A stretch of 64,000 nucleotides of DNA from Chrysogorgia sp. JL179-B06 (Eukaryota > Cnidaria > Anthozoa > Scleralcyonacea > Chrysogorgiidae). Shown here piece after piece: positions 53,001-63,895 of this stretch (positions within the stretch are counted from its first letter, which is position 1; every line of letters starts with the position of its first letter). A program made the position numbers and the translations under genes. The notes beneath the pieces are model-generated. The model saw only the letters and a program-made list of their open reading frames with translations. It did no database searches and had not been told where the DNA came from. Location: contig JAYKKM010000044.1 in NCBI GenBank assembly GCA_035772405.1, positions 960,001 through 1,024,000 of the forward strand, read 5' to 3'.

Positions 53001-56000
53001 AGTGGTACCGTATACATCGGCAGGAATAGATGGAATACTACACACCTTACATATTTATATGCATGTTTAACGTAACAGTTGCTCAATAACCTTTCTCGAC
53101 GTTGGGTCATATTTTTGCAAACTACCTAAGGATCGTATTGCGAAGGAACAGAGGGAAGACGCTATTTATTCCATTCTGTACAATGACTGTGATCAGGAGT
53201 ACATCGGTCAGACTAAACGTCAGTTTCGTACGCGTTTAAAAGAACACCAAAAGGCTGTTTTCTTTTCAAAAAAGGAAAATTCTGCTTTGTCGGAGCACGC
53301 GTGCGTAACCAACCATGAGATTGCGTAGAAAATTTTTAAAATTATTACCACTAATCCGCGGTACCATCAAAGACGTTGTCTGGAGGCTTGGCATATCAAT
53401 AGCGCCCACGCCCCATTGAATCGCGATGACGGTGGTCTATTACCAGAAGCTTATTTGCATCTTGTTAATAGATAGCGTCATCATCGGTTCTATGAGGGTA
53501 TAAATAGGGATCCTAACTTTACAATGATCACCCCTGAAGAAGACACTAGATTGGAGTGTCGAAACGTTGGGTCATGGACAGTAACTTTTAAAGTTATGCT
53601 CAAAAAACGTTTTAAGCCAGAGTAGCGTCAAACTATGTCTGACTTTACATATTATTTGTTTTTCTATAATCTCTCTTTATATATAGGTATACGTCTTAGA
53701 ACCAGAAGCAGCTACAAGACGTATTATTCAACAGGTGAAATATGAAATTTCCCTTTTGTCCTTCGTTTTCCCCTTACCCGGACGGCACGAAACGCCGTTA
53801 TAGGGCCGAAGGCGGGGGTGCTAATCCCGACCGGCGTAGAGTCCCCTTACACACGAGTCGACGAGGCAATTCAACTCTCGCTTTGACTAGTTTCTTTAGT
53901 TTTGTAATTCTTATTCGTCCGTGTTCTTTCTCCTTAGTTAGTCAGCGCAAACAATGTGACAGACAAAGTGATTCTCCTCCCAAAAAGAGCCGAGGAACTG
54001 AAGAAGGGGGATATCCAGGAACAGGTAGGATACGTTGGGCTTGTCTTCTCATCCAAATCCCCACTACTCGTGTAGAAGGGTATAGGGACTGGTTATTATA
54101 TGGTGACGTCACTGAGGTTGATTGATTCGTTCCAAATTCCCGCGATTATTGTCGAGTCCAGTCAAATTTACCTATTCTATTCTATTCTATTTTATTCTAC
54201 TCAATAAATTATTATTATTTTATATCAATTTTTTGGGGTTATGATTAGCTATTTGGTTTGGCCTAATTTTTCATACAGACCGAGCGACGAATGAGCGATA
54301 TCTGTGTAAAAAAACGAATGGTAATTCTTCTCGTACAGACTAGGGCCAAGGCTCTCGGCAACGGCCTCCGTAGCTCAGTGGTCAGAGCACTGCACTAGCA
54401 TCGCAAGGTCGCGAGTTCAATTCCAGCCGGAAGGCCTTGAAGTTGTATTTTTTGCAACGGTTCCGGTTTGGTCTTAAAATGTATATATTTCATTAAATGA
54501 AGGAGGCATATATAGCTAAACTGTTACATAAATAGAAAGTGACAATTCCTTTGTAACATTTTGTCACTTTCTATTCATGTAACAATTAGCTATATATTCC
54601 TTTTTCATTTATTGCAATTTGTTACTCTGATGATGTTACGAGTTTAGTAACGAAATAATATTTACTTTCTATACAGATCGATGCTATTCTTGGTGAACCT
54701 TTCTTTCTTTCAAGTCTTGTTCCATGGCATGATCTATATTTCTGGTATGCCTCAAGGACTGTGGCGTCTAGTCTTAACCAGTTGGGTATCAAAGTGTTTC
54801 CCCAGTCAGCATGCTTGAAAGCAATTGGAGGTAATTGAAGGTTACAAGTTCGATTCATGTCCGGGACTCAGAATAATTGTTCGGAGGATTTGGGCTTGAC
54901 AATTTCGTGTTTTGTCGTTCCAGTTCAGTTGAAGGATTTGTGGAAAATCAAAGCCCCCGTTGGAAATGTTGAAGGGTTCAACGTTGAAGCTTTTGATGAA
55001 TTAATTCAGGTTTGGTTTTATAATCAGTAGGTTTTTTTTACAACAGCTGTTTTCTAATGGCTCCCAAACACACGTAGGTGCAGACAATCATCAATTATGT
55101 TAAACGTATAAAACAAATTATGCAAGTGTGTATTCCTTAATCGTTTTCATATTTCTCTTTGTATTTAGAGTTGTTCAGTGGAAAGCGAAGAAATCGAAGC
55201 AGAACCGCACAGTATGTGGGAATATCCTTGCCGTGCTTTGACTGATGTTCTCAGCTTGTTGCATTTTCAGTTTCTACTCGCTGTTCCAGAAGAGAAGCAA
55301 GAAACAACCGGAGTTGTTGAGTTTACGAGGTACTGTACGGTTGCCCTCTTCTTCAACCAATGATACTCATGTATCTTCTAACCTGTCCTTTGAAACGAGC
55401 GTTGTTGGCACAGTGCTAGAGTTTCATTCCTGCTTCTCACTTTTAGTCCGACCAAAAAAGTGCTACAAAATTGAAAACTCTAAAACATAGGCGCAGGAGG
55501 ACACTTTTGGCGGGAAATTTCAGCGGCGCTGAGGCCGTCGAAACGTCAGTCACCAACGATACTCTTTCAAGACTACATGTCAACAACCTGGAAGATCATC
55601 GTCACACATCTAATGATACTCCTAGGTTCAAACCATTTACTTTATTTTACATATTCGTAATATTTGGGTCTTCCTGAGCAAAATCATAATATATCTTGTC
55701 AGCCGAAAATTTCATCTTCATGGACTTTTTTGCTGTTAAAGTTATCCGATGTGATGTCACAAGAGGCATTTTTGTGGCAAGTAATGCCTCTTGTGTGGAA
55801 GTTTAGAATGCCTAGACATCCGGTAACATTGACAGCGAAAAATTCCATGAAGATGAAATTTTCGGCTGACAATATACATTATGATTTTACTCAGGAAGAC
55901 CCAAATATTACAGATATGTAAAATCCCCAAACGTGAGAAATACTTAAGTATACCATACAATATTTTAAGAGTTACCATACAATATTATTGTGATATGTAA

Positions 56001-57409
56001 TCCTTGAGAATATTTCCTGTTTGTTTAATAATATTTGCAATACTATTATCAATTTGTCTTATTTTGTATGGCTCATAGAATAATAGATCGAAAAATATAC
56101 TCTATCTTAATTACACATGCCCATATTCCCCTCAAATGTTGGATGAATACAATTACACTGTAATCCTAACCTTTCACCACAGGGAAGGCCTTTGTAACGG
56201 TGTGGTATTGTGGATGGACTATATGCTGGATGAGGAAACGACAATATCGACAGGTTTGGAAGAGGTAATTAACATTCAATTTCTTTATGATTTGGTCAGA
56301 AGTACTTGACCATACAGAATAACAATGAGAAATCTTGTTAAAGTATTGATAATGATAGTATGAGTTTATTTTGACAAAAACCATTGTATTGAGTAAAACA
56401 CGAGTGAAATCATAATATTTATTAAAGTTCTAACGTTTCGTTGTTAACACAAAATCTTCAGAGAATAATAATTTACACAAGTACAGAAAGCCTAAATATA
56501 TAGTTAAACGTTAACAGAATTATAAGCTTACAAAAGAGAAACTGGTGTGGCGCCAATATTTGCGTTTAAAGGTAGTTTGAGATCGCGAATTGGTAGAGTT
56601 TCGCATAAAAGAAGTTCGGATTCAAAAGTACAACTGGAAATAATCTTAAAATCATTAACAGAGACAGTGGTGAGAGAGGATACTTGCGAGAGGAGGGTTA
56701 CTATACTTCTTCCCAGTAACAGGCGAGCTTCCCGACACACGTGTATGTAGATGTCGGATTGTTTCTCCGATATATAAGAAGCTCCGCAGCTTCCACACGT
56801 AAAATTATATACAAGGTCATCTAAGACGTAAGGGAATTTTATGTTTAAAAGAAAAGAAGTGAAAAAGTCTAACTGAAGGACGAGCGATAAACCTAATATC
56901 AACTTCGTTCAAATCCGAACCCAACTCCGAAAACTTCTCTCATCTGCCTATATCCTCAAATTGATATTAGGTTTATCGCTCGTTCTTCAGTTAGACTTTT
57001 TCACTTCTTTTATACACTGAAGAACCCTGAACATGCTGAGGTCTGGACATTAACATTGATCTACTAGGAATCGAACATGTATAACCTTATGATTGCCGGT
57101 GAGACGCTCTAGCCATTGAGCTGCCGAGAATCAGATGGAGAGCGAAGATTACAATGATGTACAACGATGTAATTATGCTATCATTGTAGTGTAACTGTGT
57201 CCTAAATTTTCTCCGCGTAGACGTTGGAAGTCACAAAAGATGGAACCGTGAAAAACTGGGTGAAGTTCTGCAAGCAAGGCGTTTACTTCGTACACACGCC
57301 CCGAGACGTCGGCCCGAACAAGGATAATCTAAAACTTCAGTACACGACTTCGTTTCAACCGACTACAGGATCTCTGACTATGAACTTTGAAGTAGTTTCT
57401 AAGCCGTAA
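44008..57409 (+). CDS. PRMT7: Protein arginine N-methyltransferase 7
   Basis: Type III arginine methyltransferase making monomethylarginine, using SAM. Nineteen exons: 44035 (or 44008)-44123, 44227-44263, 45647-45799, 45921-46029, 46940-47046, 47844-47942, 49215-49354, 49497-49740, 49851-49911, 51063-51132, 52509-52656, 52768-52854, 53687-53734, 53938-54024, 54677-54830, 54924-55009, 55169-55329, 56183-56264, 57221-57409. They join in frame to 716 aa from ATG 44035 (725 from 44008), against 692 in human. As in the family, there are two methyltransferase modules. The N-terminal one has [14 protein letters not shown] (about 68-81) and the double-E loop ELFDTE (E141, E146). The C-terminal one is degenerate, with [15 protein letters not shown] and [12 protein letters not shown] 44035 matches the usual start ([11 protein letters not shown]). 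The upstream in-frame ATGs add a short extension. Confidence 0.95.
44325..44440 (+). repeat. tRNA-derived SINE (family 1)
   Basis: A-box-like TTGGTTAGAGCATCTCACCG and B-box-like GATTCGATTCC, followed by a tail with TTGACGATCGTCCATGTATC. A diverged copy lies at 44650-44790. Both are in PRMT7 intron 2. Confidence 0.7.
46072..46918. repeat. 20-bp satellite (TTGTAAGACGTTACATTATG) filling PRMT7 intron 4
   Basis: About 40 units with variants GTGAGACG, GACGTTACGCTACG and one 4-bp expansion. It occupies nearly all of the 910-bp intron between exons at 46029 and 46940. It is the reverse-complement form of the DECR1 intron satellite at 40.2-41.06 kb. Confidence 0.95.
47221..47700. repeat. G-rich repeat with a near-palindromic GTACGCAATGCGTAC site
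   Basis: Contains AAAATAGGTACGCAATGCGT also found at 41398-41430 and inverted near 22065-22095, then GGGGGAGGGGGTGGTGG and CCGGGGGCATGGGGG. It lies in PRMT7 intron 5, with a short tRNA-like piece at 47180-47210. Confidence 0.6.
48817..48882. repeat. 18-bp tandem repeat
   Basis: CCCTCTAATAAACGCCAC occurs three to four times in PRMT7 intron 6. Upstream, 48300-48440 is a Penelope terminal-repeat piece with a truncated hammerhead-like core (minus strand 48337-48354). Confidence 0.75.
50181..50756. mobile_element. Mariner-like MITE in PRMT7 intron 9, 576 bp
   Basis: 26-bp perfect inverted ends: CAGTAAAAACCCGCGAGTAA plus GAACCT at 50181-50206, complement at 50731-50756. TA flanks both sides (50179-50180, 50757-50758). 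Short AAGAACCTGTTTAG units are repeated inside in both orientations. No transposase ORF. Confidence 0.9.
51176..52446. mobile_element. Insertion unit with candidate 16-bp target duplication
   Basis: TTTTCAAAATATGTTT occurs at 51176-51191 and 52431-52446, bracketing the endonuclease ORF and its (AATTAAA)-type A/T-rich flanks. CATTCTGTTTCA also occurs on both outer sides (51163-51174 and 52448-52459), so the target region is partly duplicated further. Confidence 0.5.
51462..52301 (-). CDS. Zinc-knuckle plus restriction-like endonuclease ORF of a non-LTR retroelement
   Basis: An intact 279-aa frame starting at ATG 52301. Residues 62-76 form a C-P-C-(x7)-H-(x4)-C knuckle ([15 protein letters not shown]) followed by [15 protein letters not shown]. 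After this come [17 protein letters not shown], an E-x-x-K-K-x-x-Y helix and [13 protein letters not shown]. The order of knuckle then PD-(D/E)xK-like core resembles the C-terminal end of R2/HERO-type LINEs that use a restriction-like endonuclease. No reverse transcriptase is present upstream; both sides are A/T-only low-complexity DNA. It sits in PRMT7 intron 10, antisense to the gene. It may be a truncated LINE or an endonuclease cassette. The family call is inference from motif order. Confidence 0.7.
   Translation of the reverse strand: METIDASLPTDLLPLVNQARDKGASSWLNAIPLEEQGLRLNKQEFKDSLRIRYNLPLSDLPSYCPCGESFSINHSLSCKKGGFVAQRHDGIRDLLTSVISKVCKNVESEPHLQSLDNETLNLRSANASFEAILDIKAGGFWSRGVTAFFDVRVTHVNSASNKNKPTAKIFREQENEKKRQYLQRVLHVENGTFTPLVFGTNGGMGVESTLFLKTLAELLARKNGEPYAIVVAWLRTRLSFEILRSVHLCVRGSRVPFRKRDEGEMLEDFQLNVIAAGIF
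53065..53640 (+). mobile_element. Penelope-like element fragment 2 (GIY-YIG end)
   Basis: About 90% identical by eye to fragment 1. It encodes [36 protein letters not shown], then [10 protein letters not shown], a stop, and [20 protein letters not shown] ... EAYLHLV. The terminal repeat with a hammerhead-like core follows. It lies in PRMT7 intron 12. It retains a C-terminal stretch ([10 protein letters not shown]) lost from fragment 1. Confidence 0.85.
53534..53565 (+). ncRNA. Hammerhead-ribozyme-like core with perfect stem II
   Basis: CTGAAGA, A, GACACT, loop AGATTGG, AGTGTC, GAAAC; only the variable N of CUGANGA differs from the 39080 copy. It is on the same strand and at the same place relative to the GIY-YIG coding end. 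Confidence 0.65.
54363..54500 (+). repeat. tRNA-derived SINE (family 2)
   Basis: tRNA-like head GGCCTCCGTAGCTCAGTGGT ... GCGAGTTCAATTCCAGCCGG, with A and B boxes. The tail TTCCGGTTTGGTCTTAAAAT plus GTATATATT is shared with 60282-60401. The shared non-tRNA tail makes it a SINE rather than a tRNA gene. It lies in PRMT7 intron 14. Confidence 0.8.
54500..54675 (+). mobile_element. Penelope terminal-repeat foldback with hammerhead-like core
   Basis: AGGCATATATAGCTAAACTG and its inverted copy form a palindrome. At 54627-54656 the plus strand reads CTGATGA, T, GTTAC, loop GAGTTTA, GTAAC, GAAAT, a clean stem II. The same family is found at 48300-48440. Confidence 0.65.
55659..55910. mobile_element. 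Foldback MITE, 252 bp
   Basis: Starts AATATTTGGGTCTTCCTGAG and ends with its complement. The inner CAAGAGGCATT / AATGCCTCTTG adds a second palindrome. It lies in PRMT7 intron 17, just after a half hammerhead-like piece at 55523-55560. Confidence 0.85.
56395..57020 (-). mobile_element. Penelope-like element fragment 3 (GIY-YIG end plus ribozyme-like repeat)
   Basis: The minus frame 56902-56528 reads [20 protein letters not shown] then [15 protein letters not shown], a GIY-YIG start of a different Penelope lineage, and runs on to a stop at 56528. Downstream on the same strand (56435-56461) is CTGAAGA, a weak TTGT-GTTA-ACAA stem, GAAAC. A 55-bp inverted repeat marks its upstream side (56849-56904 against 56965-57015). 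It lies in PRMT7 intron 18. Confidence 0.75.
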
Positions 57410-59153
57410 CATCGAAAGGAAACTTGAAGATGGAAAGCTAAATAACGGATTTCACTCCTGGGACAGTGACCGTTCGATAGGATATGCTTCTTACCTCGCA
57501 ATCTGAAGCAAAACGGATGAAACGATGCTGAAAATATGTGGTAAACCGTAAACACATTGCTTTTAAAGAGGGAGAGAAAGAGAGATAATTATGAGAAACG
57601 TTATGACCTAATTCACCTAAAGATCAGGGATGACATTTTGGTCTGAAACATTGGAGTACACAAATTCAAAAATACCATCGAAATCGTTTTGCTTTGCCGA
57701 CCTTCTTGAACGAAGTTTGCAATTAAACTAGATTTTTAGGGATCTCTTTTCCACTCAAGTACTCATTAGCAATTTCAACCCAGGCTGTAACCAAAATACG
57801 TGTGAAGTAAAAACACTTGGGAACCATAAAATGAACTAGAGGGGTATCCTATCTTTCCACTTAACTCAGGGTAACCAATTAAAAGCCGCCATGTTGGCTA
57901 ATTTAGGCGGGAGACTAGAAATACGTGTACCGCAATAACTCCTCGCCCGCCCGCCTCCCCCCCCTCCTCGAGTTTTTCCCCCCAGGCCGCGCACGCTCTG
58001 CAATCTGCATATTAAACAAATCGCAAACTGAAGCCGTTTTGTCGTACGTAGATTTTGAACGTTATCTCGGCCAATATTTACTCGATTTCAATTCTGAAAA
58101 CAGATTTCGAATACATAACATACGTGTCTTTTATATTACGAGAACGTGCATACCCTTCGTGAAAACGGTTTATGTACTTAGAAATTAGTCGGCAATCAAG
58201 GCTGCCCGCTGCCGCTTCGTCGTATATTATTTTGAACGTTATCTCGATCAATATTCAACCGTTTTCAATTCTGAAAACAGATTTGGAATTAGCGAGTCTA
58301 AATACATAACATACGAGCCTATTATATTACGTAAACGTGTACACCCTTCGTAAAAACCTCTTTATGTAGTTCGTCAGATCACCACTCGCCAATGGCCGCC
58401 CTTCGCCCAAATATTTTCCGATTCAAACGGATCACCCATGGTCCTATTCCCTGCCGCGGCGAGATTATCACCCTCGCTTGCGAGGAGATTATTCATAGTA
58501 TATCGCTCTGGACTCGTTGCAGGGTGACCGGTCTGAGGGGATTTTTCGAACTGCGACGCGATGTAAGGGCAGACAAAAGTTTATGAAGAGACCGACCTGG
58601 GCTTTCGTTGCTAGTCTTATTTTGTAGAAGTTTCATTTGCTGTAATCTCCACTTGGTTTTAGCACGACTGTCCACTATATTATCGGCATCTCCTTCGTGT
58701 ATACCGGACACACAATGGACACAGACTACGTCATAGACACATCAAGGTTATTTTCTCGGGATTCAGAATCTTTACAAGAAAAAAAACCCTAACCATAACC
58801 CAAATAAAAACTCTAGTCCTAACCCTGAAATAAAGGAATACTAACCCTACTTTTAAACGAAATATTTCAATGATGTAATATTCTGTGTGCGGTACACGAA
58901 GTAAGCCATATTAATTATCATCATAAACAATCATGTAAAATACATGATGTTCTTCCATGTCGTAAGCTTTCGTATGCATTTGTTATTGTCCATGTGACAT
59001 TAATAATTCAGCGATGCTGGTTCCAGAACTTGTCCCTTTCAAATGGCACCTGTTTTGAATAACGAAGTCGAAGAGAGTAGTTTGGTCGGGTTGACCGCGT
59101 TTTAGAGGAGCAATTGTTATCGTTCGCTCCCAGCAACTTCCACGAACTTAGCG
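57410..59153. other. PRMT7-P4HTM spacer
   Basis: 3' UTR of PRMT7, then two partial copies (58030-58130 and 58200-58495) of the repeat found at 1380-1719 and 8735-8990. A CCTAACCCTGAAATAAAGG telomere-like patch lies at about 58786-58850. No gene is seen. Confidence 0.6.
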
Positions 59154-62100
59154 ATGATTTTGAGTCGCATGAAACGAAGAAGCGATGTTCTCGTTCTGTA
59201 CTTAACGTTGTGTTCAGTTTTTATCAAATGCAGTAAGTACCAGGCAGACAGACAACATGGTGGTTCATGTTCTGGGGAGTTTTGTACAGTCGATGATGAA
59301 GTCGATGAACCGTGCATGGACGAAGGCGAAACGACTGAACATGACAACAAAGATGGCAAGCAAGAAAGACTCTACCGCTGGGACCCGGTGAAGGTTAGTC
59401 GACATTCCTTTTGACAGTGTAGTATATATAATAACTTATATAGAAACTCTATAGTTTCTTTAATAGAAACTTTGCGACAGCAATGCCACGTACATACTGT
59501 GGTAATGTGACATTTATATTCAATACATCGCTCACGAGTGAGCGATGTATTGTTCTGTTTATTATATAATAAAATACTCATGCCATGATCGCATTTCCCA
59601 AGTGACATTACAGCATTGAATCACCGATAATCGGGAACTGAATGTGAGATTCTCACTAATAATTCATATCACGGTTTGATTATCGAATTCATTAGTGGCG
59701 GAAGTAATAGTTCTAACACGAGTAAGTGTTACTTCTTCCTCTGATTTCTAAATGCGGACACGCCGGTTGAAAATACGAGGCGAAGCCGAGTTTTTTTAAC
59801 CGCGGTTTGTCCGTATTTAGACATCAGAGGATGGACAATTACGAGTGATAGAATTTGATTCTCAAACGAATCCCATATTTTGTGAGAAAATATTGAGGTT
59901 AAAGTTAGCGAAATTTGGCCGTAATCTTCCTCTTTCTAAATACTCATTAAATATTGATTTCTTTTGAAGTTTCATTATGAATTATTAATGAGTTTGAGAA
60001 AAGGATCATAAGGATGAGACACTGCTTTTTATATAATAAAAGGTGTTGCGTTGAGTTGCGATCGACGACAGGTTGATTCCACTGATCTCTAAATAAGGAC
60101 TGGATCGAGCAACTATTGTTCAGAAAATGAAGCCGGAAGTAGTTCGTGGCGGCCATCTTGTTGGGACCACGTTATATAGTTTTGCTATAGGCGACAGAGA
60201 GTCTGAGACTATCTGTCTCTGATCATTTAAGATGCTAAAATGAATCAGTTGTCCAACAACGAGTATAGCATACTCGGCAACGGCTTCCGTAGCTCAGTGG
60301 TCAGAGCACTGCACTAGCATCGCGGGTTCAATTCCAGCCGGAAGGCCTTGAAGTTGCATTTTTCGCAACTGGTCCCGGTTTGGTCTTAAAATGTATATAT
60401 TCCAACACTCGAAATTTTCCTTCACCATAAATCCTCAGAACATATAGTTTAATCGAGTGAAATGCCAAATATTACTTGTAATATACGGCTACATATATAG
60501 CCGGAATTAATGCGTGGCGGCCATATTGGAGTGAGCACTGTGGTCACTCCAATATGGCCGCCACGAAAAATGCCCGGTTTCATAGTTAGTGTAATGGGGC
60601 CGTAATTTGTGTTCTACATTACATGAAAACCTTCGACAACTGATTCATGTTATCATCTTAAGATCAGAGACAGATAGTCTCTGTAGCCTACAGTAAAACT
60701 ATATAGCGTGGTCCATTCAAGATACCATACCATTCAGTATAGATAGTTTTAACACCTAATAGTTTCAGAAGAGTCTGTTTCCAATTTCATTCCAGGTCGG
60801 TCATATCAGAGAGTTGGAATTGGAACCTAATCAAAAGTTCAAACTAATCACAAGGTCGTTGGAGCCACCCATATTCGGTAAGCAGCTATACATCTTTGTA
60901 ATATATATATATATATATAAACCTTATTACTAATTTACTGTATATCCAAGCCACTACGCTCGTGTTTTCATTGGTTGGCAATCTCTGGCTAGTGTTCAAT
61001 GCAGATGTGACGTCAATTCCGTAGTTGTCACTTCAATACACGGATCGTGAATCTCAAAAAATGCACCCGCGCTTTGTATTGTGGGATACTAGAGGTGAGT
61101 AAAAGTCAAGGTTTTGCTTAATCACAGAAATGGTTATTTTTCGTTGTTTTCTACGATTTATGTTTAATAAAGTATGTTAATGGCGATTCTGTTGGTTTTT
61201 CGGCCAACTGACTTCATTGAGTACGTCAATAACATTTAGAAGTACTTAATTTTTAAGTGTTATGCGTTTTTACCGTCATTCCTTTTTTGACCATCGTGGT
61301 ACATAGGAGCGCTAGGTCAGAATTTTACTCACCTGAAGTATCCCATAATGCACTAAATACGCACATTTTTTGAGATTCGCAATACGTGTATTGTGTACGC
61401 GCATGTGACTGGATTCATCTAGATTTACCGCAGACGAAATAATAATAATAAAAAAGACATTTTACTATAGTTTAAAATACTCAGTTATCGCCTCGTGTTT
61501 TAAACCAGATAAAGTGTTGCTGCGAGTGTTTTGAACGGCTTCAAAAACGACTGCATCTAAATGACCATGTTTACCAACTATTTCAGTGATTCAAGCCATT
61601 TTTTACGAGAAAATCGAAGGAAAAGTTTATGTAAATCAGGACGAATCTTTATCACATAAATACACGATACGGTCATGATTTTCCTTTGTGTTTGGCCTGA
61701 TGAATTATTGTCTTTTTGAAGGGGCATTATACAATAGTCTCAATGCTCTTACAACATTACATTCTTAATGTTATTTAAGTTACTTATAAAACTAATTACA
61801 TTTCATTATAAAATCAAAACTAATTCTGAATTCACTGTAACTTGCTCAATTCGGTATAAGCCACAATGTGTGCTATTGCAACTATCAAGTATAGGCGTTA
61901 TATCTATCTTCTGCATATGAAAATCTTGATATTATATTCAGCCTCGTCCCATCATTGCTGACTGCTGCTGTTGAACATTCAGGAAAAATTGTCCTTTATC
62001 ACCGATAGCATTTTATTTCTGGTTTTTAGAAATTCCAGGGTTTCTTACGGAAGAAGAATGCGACGCCATTATCAATAAAACAAAAATCCATGGGTTATTC

Positions 62101-62218
62101 AGCAGCGATGTTCATATGGATCCAGATTCTATTGCTCATGAAAAGAAAACAAAGGAATTTATTGGTATGATGAGATTGTTGCATAAATCTATTTATTCCA
62201 TGTATCACATGCAATAAT

Positions 62219-62308
<90 letters not shown>

Positions 62309-63492
62309 ACACAAGCACACATACTCTCTGGCCAGTGTTATAGCAACGTGTACATGACGCAGGCATTGCATTGATCATCTGAGTATGATTTCTTACCCCT
62401 TTAATTTTTCAATTATTTTATATTTACAACAGGTCACGCTCTTTCTCCTGCTGGAACATTCAATAACTGGGATGACGATGAGAATGGTGTTATCACCAAA
62501 GACGAGGTACGAATAATTGTTTCATTAAAGTGTCCCTGCGTTGAAATATCACATTACCTTTCCTGGCATTTTTTGTTACAGAACATCATTTTAGGTTAAT
62601 AAATGTTCGCATTTGGAGGGGCACTTTAAATAGACATTGGCAACAAAAATTAAGTTTGTCTAAAATGAAAGAACTCGTAAAATGATAGAGTAACACCTTT
62701 TGCAACTTTTCCGTATTTTACTTCGTTTTTGAAATATTTCAGTTTGTTTGATATGTAAATGAATGGTCTCTGACGTCAGGTAGAGAATTTTTACTCATTA
62801 AAATATTAGTTCCATCTTCAAGTTTGTTCCACAAATTACTCCTCGTGATAATGAACGTTATAAACTTAGCAATCACTGAGATATAAGACATTTTTAATGT
62901 GTGAAAATTCTCTACCGTGCACCTGATGTCAGAGACCATCTCATTTACATATCAAACAAACTGAAATATTTCAAAAACGAAGTAAAATACGGGAACGTTG
63001 TAAAAGGTGTTACTCTATCATTTTACGAGTTCTTTCATATTAGACAAACTTAATTTTTGATGCCAATGTCCTTTAAAAAAGGCCTGTTTGAACGTTTGTA
63101 GCCATTTGAAAATCACCATTTGTGGGAACAGAGCCTATAACGACAAAAGGAAATCAACCGAGATTATAGGAATCCGCCACAAGCCATGTAATGACAGCGT
63201 GTACGTGGCTAAGACTTTCCCCTGGTTCCTGGAGACTGGTATAAAAATTGGTTTAATTAATTTTTTTATCCATTGCTTTTTAAAAACAGATGAAGATTTT
63301 TGCAGCTGACTTCAAATATTTATACCTTAACGACAAGGAAGTTGATGAAATGTAAGTTCCGTATTTCCTAATAATAAAATTAAAATTGTCTGAATTAAAT
63401 CAGGAGACGATTGTGCAACGTATACCAGGCCTTATATTTTATCTCCTCCTTTCACAGGATTGAGAAACTCGACTTGACCGAATTTGAAGACG
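59154..63492 (+). CDS. P4HTM: Transmembrane prolyl 4-hydroxylase, 5' part (runs off window)
   Basis: ER-membrane prolyl 4-hydroxylase with EF-hands, known to act on HIF-alpha. Exons: 59154-59393, 60796-60877, 62030-62164, 62433-62506, 63290-63351, 63458-63492, all in phase. An N-terminal signal anchor (VLVLYLTLCSVFI, about 12-24) precedes a Cys- and acid-rich stretch. Then come EPPIFEIPGFLTEEECDAII, matching the conserved start of the family's catalytic half, and a canonical EF-hand loop DDDENGVITKDE (166-177) followed by a second helix pair. The Fe/2-oxoglutarate core (HxD...H) is not in the window. The last exon seen ends in phase 1 at 63492 and no further exon lies before 64000. Confidence 0.85.
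60085..60750. mobile_element. Foldback element with a SINE inserted
   Basis: Same family as 20200-20830 (AAATAAGGACTGGATCGAGC, GTGGCGGCCAT, CAGAGACAGATAGTCTCTG). A family 2 SINE interrupts it at 60282-60401. It lies in P4HTM intron 1. Confidence 0.7.
62218..62309. repeat. (TGTC)n microsatellite
   Basis: About 22 TGTC units in P4HTM intron 3, same motif as 3628-3741. Confidence 0.95.
62525..63076. mobile_element. Foldback family B piece followed by a complete family A MITE
   Basis: 62525-62630 matches the left and right ends of family B. 62633-63076 is the best copy of family A: GACATTGGCAACAAAAATTA at the left and its complement at the right, with ~170-bp arms and matching internal halves. 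It lies in P4HTM intron 4. Confidence 0.85.
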
Positions 63493-63895
63493 GTAAGTGC
63501 GATCAACAACGTTAGTGTGTATGACAAAATTTTTATGTCTTCCTTGTTCTCTGCTTATTCCAAATAACTTATTAGTGTCTTGCATTTTCTGAACTCTGCA
63601 GTTCTTCCTAGATTACGATTTATAAATGACAACGTTTTTACACCAATCGGAAACTTTCTTACATCATTCAATTAGCTAATTGCAGGCTCACCCTAACATA
63701 AACTGTAGTATATTATAGCCTAATACTTACCAACACTAACCTTATAATTAATATAACTTGTTGTATTAATACCATAAGTGTATTAGCGATTAAACCTACC
63801 GCTCGAATTTTTACCCGAATGAGTGGAGGTTGTATTTTTTTGTAATACCATGTTTGTCGAAATTTTAGCCGAGGTTTCCCTTTTAGTAATCTATT

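Noticed and set aside
54363..54440. tRNA gene
   Set aside because: A and B boxes are present, but the acceptor and anticodon stems mispair and the same non-tRNA tail follows another copy at 60282, so it is a SINE head.
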